Shown piece after piece: positions 59,585 through 64,000 of a stretch of 64,000 nucleotides of DNA. Where the stretch lies: NCBI RefSeq assembly GCF_001704635.1, contig NZ_MAXF01000157.1, positions 1 through 64,000 of the forward strand, written 5' to 3'. The translations under genes and the position numbers were made by a program. How positions within the stretch are numbered: position 1 is the stretch's first letter; every line of letters begins with the position of its first letter. This stretch comes from Streptomyces sparsogenes. Its GTDB lineage: Bacteria; Actinomycetota; Actinomycetes; Streptomycetales; Streptomycetaceae. The notes beneath the pieces were generated by a model, which did not search any database, had not been told where the DNA came from, and saw only the letters and a list, made by a program, of their open reading frames with translations.

Positions 59585-60430
59585 GTGAGCACCGCACCCA
59601 CACCGCCGCCGCCGCCGGGCGAGTCCTCCCGCCGTGAACTGGGGGCCTTCCTGCGGTCCCGCCGTGAACGGCTGACGCCGAAGGACGTGGGTCTGCCGGA
59701 CGCCCCGGGCCGACGGACACCGGGGCTGCGGCGGGCCGAGGTCGCGGAACTCGCCGGCGTCAGCGTGTCCTGGTACACCTGGCTGGAGCAGGGCCGGGTG
59801 CGCACCTCGGAGCAGGTGCTGCGCGCGGTGTCGCGGGTGCTGCGGCTGGACGCCGCGGAAACCGCGCACGTCCTGTCGTTCGTGGAGGAGAGCAGCCCGA
59901 CCGTCGACGTCCCCACCTGGGTGTCACGCAACCTGCTCACTCTGGTGCAGGCCATGACGCCACACCCCGCCGTGGTGCTCGACCCGCACTGGGACCTGCT
60001 GGCGTGGAACGCCGGGTACGCCGCCCTGCTGACCGATCCGACAAGGCTCCACCCCAAGCAGCGCAACCTCCTCTGGCTGGTGTTCCGCTGGCCGCCGGCC
60101 CGCACCCTGCTCCCCGACTGGGAACACGAGGCCCGCGCCCTGCTCGGCCAGTTCCGGTCCCGGGCGGCTCGCCGGCCCAACGATCCGCGGTTCGCCGAAC
60201 TCATCGGCGAGCTGCTGTCCGACGGCGACGCGGCCCGCTGGTACGAGCGCCGGGAAACAGCAGGATTCCAGCCCTCCGTCCGCCGTTTCCGGCACCCGGC
60301 CGTGGGCGAACTTCGCCTGCGGTACGTGAAGCTGGCCGCCGTGGACGAGCCCGGCCACCACTTCCTGGCCTACCTGCCCGACGACCGCGACTCCGAGCAT
60401 GCCCTGCGCCGCCTGCAGACAGGCGGATGA
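59585..60430 (+). CDS. XRE-family regulator with MmyB-like ligand domain
   Basis: 281 residues from the GTG at 59585, just before the conserved RRELGAFLRSRRERLTPKDV. A Cro/C1-type helix-turn-helix (TPGLRRAEVAELAGVSVSWY, then TWLEQGR) at about 40-80 precedes the MmyB-like domain (HPAVVLDPHWDLLAWNAGYA through LRYVKLAAVDEPGHHFLAYL). Such proteins often regulate an adjacent oxidoreductase or transporter; the divergent MFS gene is the probable target. The ribosome site is weak and the start is therefore not certain. Confidence 0.85.
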   Translation: MSTAPTPPPPPGESSRRELGAFLRSRRERLTPKDVGLPDAPGRRTPGLRRAEVAELAGVSVSWYTWLEQGRVRTSEQVLRAVSRVLRLDAAETAHVLSFVEESSPTVDVPTWVSRNLLTLVQAMTPHPAVVLDPHWDLLAWNAGYAALLTDPTRLHPKQRNLLWLVFRWPPARTLLPDWEHEARALLGQFRSRAARRPNDPRFAELIGELLSDGDAARWYERRETAGFQPSVRRFRHPAVGELRLRYVKLAAVDEPGHHFLAYLPDDRDSEHALRRLQTGG

Positions 60431-60498
60431 GCCGAGGTCTGCAAGGGTTGACGAGCCTCCAGGGGACGGAGTTATGGCGTACTGGGCGAGTGGGTGAG

Positions 60499-61116
60499 CT
60501 ACAGGCGTGGTGCCGGCGGCAGCGGCGTGGGCGCTCCCGTCTCCGGTGCGGCGCGGAACGCTTCGATCACGTAGGCGGCGAAGCGGCGGGAGGCCGTGAC
60601 CCGGGAGGCACGCGGCGTGTCCTGGAGGCCCCGGTGGGCCATGAGCATGAGGATCAGGTCGTCGACGACGAAGCCGGGGCGCAGCCGGCCGGTCTCCTGG
60701 GCACGGCGGGCCAGTTGGCCGACCGCGTGCAGAGCGTGCTGCCGGTCGGCGGCGAAGTCCATGGCGTCGGGGAAGGCCGTCATGAAGGCGTCGGCGAATC
60801 CCCGGCTGTGCGCGTGGAGTTCGCAGATTCGCTCGATCAGGCTCCGGAATCCGTGCCACGGATCCGAGTCCGTAAGGGCGTCGCGGACGGCGGCGTGGCA
60901 GGCCCGCCGCTGCTCGGCGAAGGTCTCCGCGATCAGTGCCTGCTTGGTCGGGAAGTGCCGGTACAGCGTGGCGGGGCCGATGCCCGCATGCCGGGCGACC
61001 TCGCGCATGGGCGCACTCAGTCCCTCCTCGCCGAACACCGCGCGCGCGGCGTGCAGGATGCGGGCCCGGTTGTCGCGGGCGTCGGAGCGCACAGGGTGAG
61101 GCAAGTGGGTGGTCAT
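60499..61116 (-). CDS. TetR-family repressor
   Basis: 205 residues. Helix-turn-helix at about 30-60 (LSAPMREVARHAGIGPATLY, then RHFPTKQAL) and a helical effector domain. It is divergent from the quinone-oxidoreductase-like gene at 61324, with a 20-bp inverted repeat between them, so control of that gene and itself is likely. Confidence 0.9.
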   Translation of the reverse strand: MTTHLPHPVRSDARDNRARILHAARAVFGEEGLSAPMREVARHAGIGPATLYRHFPTKQALIAETFAEQRRACHAAVRDALTDSDPWHGFRSLIERICELHAHSRGFADAFMTAFPDAMDFAADRQHALHAVGQLARRAQETGRLRPGFVVDDLILMLMAHRGLQDTPRASRVTASRRFAAYVIEAFRAAPETGAPTPLPPAPRL

Positions 61117-61134
61117 CGTTTCTCACTTTAGCCA

Positions 61135-61154
61135 AACGGACGGAGGCGTCCGTT
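61135..61154. promoter_or_regulatory. Candidate TetR operator
   Basis: AACGGACG, GAGG, CGTCCGTT: a perfect inverted repeat with 8-bp arms and a 4-bp centre, 19 bp upstream of the TetR ATG and between the divergent genes. The arm sequence is typical of TetR operators controlling MDR oxidoreductases. Confidence 0.7.
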
Positions 61155-61323
61155 ACGGTCCGATGGCGGTGCCGCCACCCCGCCCCCGCACTTCACCGGT
61201 GACGCCCGGCCGCGGGGCTGGGCGCGCCGGGCGAGGAGCGGCTGCTCGCCCGGGGCGCGCGTGACTCGGCGCCCACGGCCGCAGCAGCTGCGATCCGTCC
61301 CTCCACCGACCCGAGGAGCCAAG

Positions 61324-62286
61324 ATGAAAGCCGTCGTGATCAGGACGTTCGGAGACCCCGATGGCCTGGAGGTCGTCGATCTGCCCGTGCCCGTTCCTGC
61401 CCCGGGGCAGGTGCGGATCGCCACGGAGGCGATCGGGGTAGGCGGGGTGGACGCCGTGATCCGCCGGGGAACGCTTGCCGCCCACGGCTTCCGGGAGGGC
61501 CATCTCCTCGGCAGCGAGGTCGCGGGGATCGTCACCGCGGTGGGAGAGGGCGTCGACGCCTCGTGGGTCGGGCGGCGGGTGTGGGCGTTCACCGGCCTGT
61601 CCGGTGGGTATGCCGAGCAGGCCGTCGCCGCGGTCCAGGACGTCCTTGCGCTGCCCGACGGCCTGACCGGCACCGACGCGGTGACCCTCGGCGGCTCCGG
61701 CGTGGTCGCCCACTACGCCCTCGACCGTGCCCGTTTCACGCCCGGTGAGACGGTGCTCGTGCGCGGGGCGGCGGGCAGCATCGGAATCACGGCGATCCAG
61801 CTCGCGGCCAGGAACGGCGCCGGCGCCGTGGCCGTCACCACCTCGTCCGCGGAGCGAGGCGCCCGCCTGCGAGACCTGGGCGCGACCCACACCCTTGACC
61901 GCTCCGGCGAAAGCGGCCCGGACACACCGGCGGGCTTCGACATCGTGATCGATGTCGTGGCAGGTCCTCAGCTTCCTCTCTTCCTGGACAAGCTGAACCC
62001 CAACGGGCGGTATGTGGCTGTCGGCGTGGTCGGGGGGCAGCCACCGGCAGACTTCGGCATGCGGCTCGTGGACGCCTTCCGCAGGTCGTGGTCGTTCGCC
62101 ACTTTCAGCTCCGACACCGTGCCCTGCCCCGACCGGCAGGCCGTGCGGACCTCCCAGTTCGCCGACGCCGCGCACGGGGACCTGCGCACGGTCGTGCACG
62201 AGGTGTTGCCCCTGGACCAGGCGGTACTGGCCCACCACGAGATGGACGCGGGGAACGTCTTCGGCCGGATTGTGCTGACGCCGTGA
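61324..62286 (+). CDS. NADPH:quinone-oxidoreductase-like medium-chain reductase
   Basis: 320 residues. The cysteine zinc ligands of alcohol dehydrogenases are absent, and the nucleotide turn reads VRGAAGSIGITAIQLA, as in the zeta-crystallin/QOR group. It should use NADPH to reduce quinones or enones. GAGGAGCCAAG precedes the ATG. The divergent TetR and palindrome suggest induction by its substrate. Confidence 0.88.
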   Translation: MKAVVIRTFGDPDGLEVVDLPVPVPAPGQVRIATEAIGVGGVDAVIRRGTLAAHGFREGHLLGSEVAGIVTAVGEGVDASWVGRRVWAFTGLSGGYAEQAVAAVQDVLALPDGLTGTDAVTLGGSGVVAHYALDRARFTPGETVLVRGAAGSIGITAIQLAARNGAGAVAVTTSSAERGARLRDLGATHTLDRSGESGPDTPAGFDIVIDVVAGPQLPLFLDKLNPNGRYVAVGVVGGQPPADFGMRLVDAFRRSWSFATFSSDTVPCPDRQAVRTSQFADAAHGDLRTVVHEVLPLDQAVLAHHEMDAGNVFGRIVLTP

Positions 62287-62360
62287 GCCCGGCAAAGGGG
62301 GTGGACTGGGTTCGGGGGCGCTCGAAAGTGGATGGACAGTCCACCGCGGAGGTGCAAATA

Positions 62361-62388
62361 TATGCCGCATGATGCATGATCATGCACT
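62361..62388 (+). promoter_or_regulatory. Possible ArgR (ARG box) operator over the argJ start
   Basis: The stretch contains repeated GCAT/ATGC half-sites and a perfect 14-bp palindrome TGCATGATCATGCA (62373-62386) covering the first codons of argJ. Streptomycete ARG boxes are built from such (T)GCAT half-sites, so arginine repression is plausible. Similarity is judged by eye. Confidence 0.4.
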
Positions 62389-63565
62389 GTCGGGAGAATC
62401 TGGCCCCTGGGCGTGGCCGATCGGATTCCGTGCCTGCACAGGGCACGGCGGACTGCGCGAGCACGGTGACGACATCTCCATCGTCGCCTCGGAACGGCCG
62501 GCCACCAGCGCCGCCATGTTCACCCGGAGCCTCTTCGCGGGCCCGGCCGTAGTCCTCAGTCGTGCCCATGCCGCGGGGCAGAACCTGCGTGCCGTGACGA
62601 CGCTGGCGCAGAACGCGAACGTCGCCACCGGGCGTCAGGGCGAGGAGAACGCCGCCGAGGTCGTCCGCCGCGTCGCCGGGGTTCTGGGCGTCCCGGAGAA
62701 CGAGGTACTCATCGGCTCCACCGGGGTCATCGGGCGCCCACTGCCGATGGGCACCATCCGTGCGCACTTCGACGGGACCGCCGAACGCGGCCTCGCGGCG
62801 TTCACGGCCGGACCGCAGGATGTGGCCCGCGCGATGATGACCACCGACACCCGCCCCAAGACCGCCGTACGGACCGTCGGGCACGCCCGCATCGTGGGCG
62901 TCGCCAAAGGTGTCGGCATGCTGGAACCCAATATGGCCACCATGCTTGCCTACGTGTTCACCGACGCGGCCCTGTCCCCGACCGACCTGGACAGAGCATT
63001 GCGCGGAGCGGTGAACCGCACGTTCAACTGCCTGAGCGTGGACACGGACACCTCCACCTCCGACACTGTTGCGGTCATCGCCAACGGCGCCGCAGGACCG
63101 GTCGATCCGGCGCGGTTCTCCGAAGCCCTCGACGACCTGTGCCTGGACCTCACGCAGCAACTGGCCCGTGACGGCGAAGGCGCCACCAAGCTCCTGCGCG
63201 TCACAGTCGGCCAGGCCGGCGACTACAGCCAGGCCAAACGCATCGCCAAGAGCGTGGTGAACTCCCCGCTGGTCAAGACCGCCGTCCACGGCGCCGACCC
63301 CAACTGGGGGCGGGTGGTGATGGCCATCGGCAAGAACACCGACGACACCGACATCGCGCCGGGCGACGTCACCGTGAGATTCGGCGACATCGAGGTGTAC
63401 CCCGACGAGCCCGAGGCCGACACCCTCGGCAAACTCGTCGGCATCATGAGCCAGGACGAGGTCGACATCGTCATCACGCTGGGTCTCGGGGAGGCGGAAG
63501 CCACGGTCTACGGCTGCGACCTGTCCGCCGGCTACATCCGTATCAACGCGGACTACACGACATGA
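62369..63565 (+). CDS. argJ: Ornithine acetyltransferase / N-acetylglutamate synthase (ArgJ-like)
   Basis: 398 residues. The self-cleavage motif GMLEPNMATMLAYVF is intact, with nucleophile Thr191, and the C-terminus has GADPNWGRVVMAIGK and ELSAGYIRINADYTT-like sequence. ArgJ moves the acetyl group between N-acetylornithine and glutamate. The first 30 residues do not show the usual GF.AAGI..GIK opening; GGAGG lies 16 bp before the ATG, so the start is uncertain. No argC, argB or argD is adjacent, so this is a solitary copy, perhaps of the OAT2 type seen in secondary metabolism. Confidence 0.85.
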   Translation: MMHDHALSGESGPWAWPIGFRACTGHGGLREHGDDISIVASERPATSAAMFTRSLFAGPAVVLSRAHAAGQNLRAVTTLAQNANVATGRQGEENAAEVVRRVAGVLGVPENEVLIGSTGVIGRPLPMGTIRAHFDGTAERGLAAFTAGPQDVARAMMTTDTRPKTAVRTVGHARIVGVAKGVGMLEPNMATMLAYVFTDAALSPTDLDRALRGAVNRTFNCLSVDTDTSTSDTVAVIANGAAGPVDPARFSEALDDLCLDLTQQLARDGEGATKLLRVTVGQAGDYSQAKRIAKSVVNSPLVKTAVHGADPNWGRVVMAIGKNTDDTDIAPGDVTVRFGDIEVYPDEPEADTLGKLVGIMSQDEVDIVITLGLGEAEATVYGCDLSAGYIRINADYTT

Positions 63566-63729
63566 CCGGGCCCCACCACGGCGACGGCTCCCTGCGCGCC
63601 GCCCTGGACGCGCTGACCGAACGCTTCGACCTCGCGGGCTTGGGGGTCACGGAACATGCCCCACCCACCGACTCGGCCGGCAGTGACCACGTCCTCCCAT
63701 GGATCCTCGGCGGCATGGCTTTCCGGTAG
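63562..63729 (+). CDS. Short ORF resembling the C-terminus of arginase/agmatinase
   Basis: 55 residues from an ATG that overlaps the argJ stop (ATGA). The sequence LRAALDALTERFDLAGLGVT followed by EHAPPTDS resembles the final helix and strand of ureohydrolases (arginase family). The catalytic metal-binding part is absent, so it is probably a remnant that kept translational coupling. The match is by eye. Confidence 0.4.
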   Translation: MTGPHHGDGSLRAALDALTERFDLAGLGVTEHAPPTDSAGSDHVLPWILGGMAFR

Positions 63730-63862
63730 CGACAGCCTGTGCCGTTTCAGCCACCGTCTTCCGCCGCACCCGGGCCGACACCGCTGAGCTGACTTCCCGA
63801 GGCAGCTCGACCGACGTGATCTGGGCCCGCATCTGATCACGGTACCCGCTCGGCGCCTGCTG

Positions 63863-64000
63863 CTACCGGTGATGTGGCGGGTGCGGAGGTGGTGGCGGGT
63901 GGGGTGGCGGGTGCGGGATGGTGGCGATGTCGGGTGCGGCCTCAGGCCACACCAGCAGCACCGGGCACGGAGCGTGGTCGACGATGAAGCGGGTGGCCGG
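63863..64000 (-). CDS. Partial universal stress protein, C-terminal end
   Basis: The frame is open from the window edge to a TAG at 63863-63865 (45 codons). It reads TRFIVDHAPCPVLLVWPE, the final strand of UspA proteins, followed by an unusual proline/histidine-rich tail (HPPPHPPPPPHPPHH). The gene continues beyond 64000. Between 63730 and 63862 nothing convincing is seen. Confidence 0.7.
   Translation of the reverse strand, partial: PATRFIVDHAPCPVLLVWPEAAPDIATIPHPPPHPPPPPHPPHHR

Noticed and set aside
1..64000. tRNA or rRNA genes and tRNA-linked attachment sites
   Set aside because: No cloverleaf-like segment or rRNA-like sequence was recognised by eye, and no direct repeats suggest an integrated element boundary. 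A tRNA scan would be decisive.

Overview
The window is high-GC DNA with strong GC-third-position coding bias, GTG starts, Tat and lipoprotein signals, many LacI/TetR regulators and a few TTA leucine codons. All of this points to Streptomyces or a close actinomycete. Assignments come from reading motifs and domain order; no database search was run.

About 50 kb of the 64 kb (roughly 2.9-53.6 kb) is one large plant cell-wall polysaccharide utilisation region. Its core is a xyloglucan set: two Tat-exported GH74 endo-xyloglucanases, a GH12 and a GH5 (with Ig-like and CBM46-like modules) endoglucanase, a GH31 alpha-xylosidase, four divergent GH42 beta-galactosidases, a GH95 alpha-L-fucosidase/galactosidase, two large GH3 enzymes, and an oligosaccharide ABC importer (Tat lipoprotein binding protein plus two permeases) in one operon with GH42 and GH95. 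Around it is an arabinoxylan/galactoside set: a GH10-GH62 fusion, GH27-CBM13, GH43-CBM6, a second GH43, GH36, a CE2-like and a CE7 deacetylase, and a Tat-exported cutinase-like hydrolase.

Layout: 0-2.4 kb holds a partial gene and a serine hydrolase divergent from a TetR gene. 2.9-11 kb (+) runs LacI, GH10-GH62 behind a perfect CebR box, GH27, GH43 and the alpha/beta hydrolase. 11-17.7 kb holds GH42 and the esterase (-), a LacI-like protein without a DNA-binding domain (+), a full LacI (-) and CE7 (+). 17.9-21 kb is GH74 and GH12, and 21.2-22.4 kb an MFS gene. 22.4-24.1 kb is a gene graveyard. 24.3-40 kb carries GH74, GH42, a GH1 relic, GH3, GH42, GH36, GH5 and GH43. 40-48 kb (-) is the importer-GH42-GH95 operon. 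48.3-53.6 kb (+) is GH3, a GH1 relic and GH31. From 53.8 kb on the content changes to adhP, a frameshifted universal stress protein, PNPOx-like, STAS, a kinase relic, NAT, MFS, XRE, a TetR/oxidoreductase pair, a solitary argJ and a partial USP.

The most striking feature is regulatory. Four divergent promoter regions (about 14.4, 23.6, 32.1 and 48.2 kb) each carry two copies of a palindrome with consensus TCGAAGCGCTTCGA, one next to each promoter. Each region pairs one promoter of the form TTGACA-N17/18-(G/C)AG..T, which abuts its operator, with one of the form TTGTNN-N17/18-TAAC.T. I infer a LacI-family regulon linking secreted depolymerases, import and cytoplasmic trimming. The locus also shows active loss: two GH1 genes, an ABC permease, a Tat-protein start and further enzymes survive only as fragments at positions that still show operon coupling.
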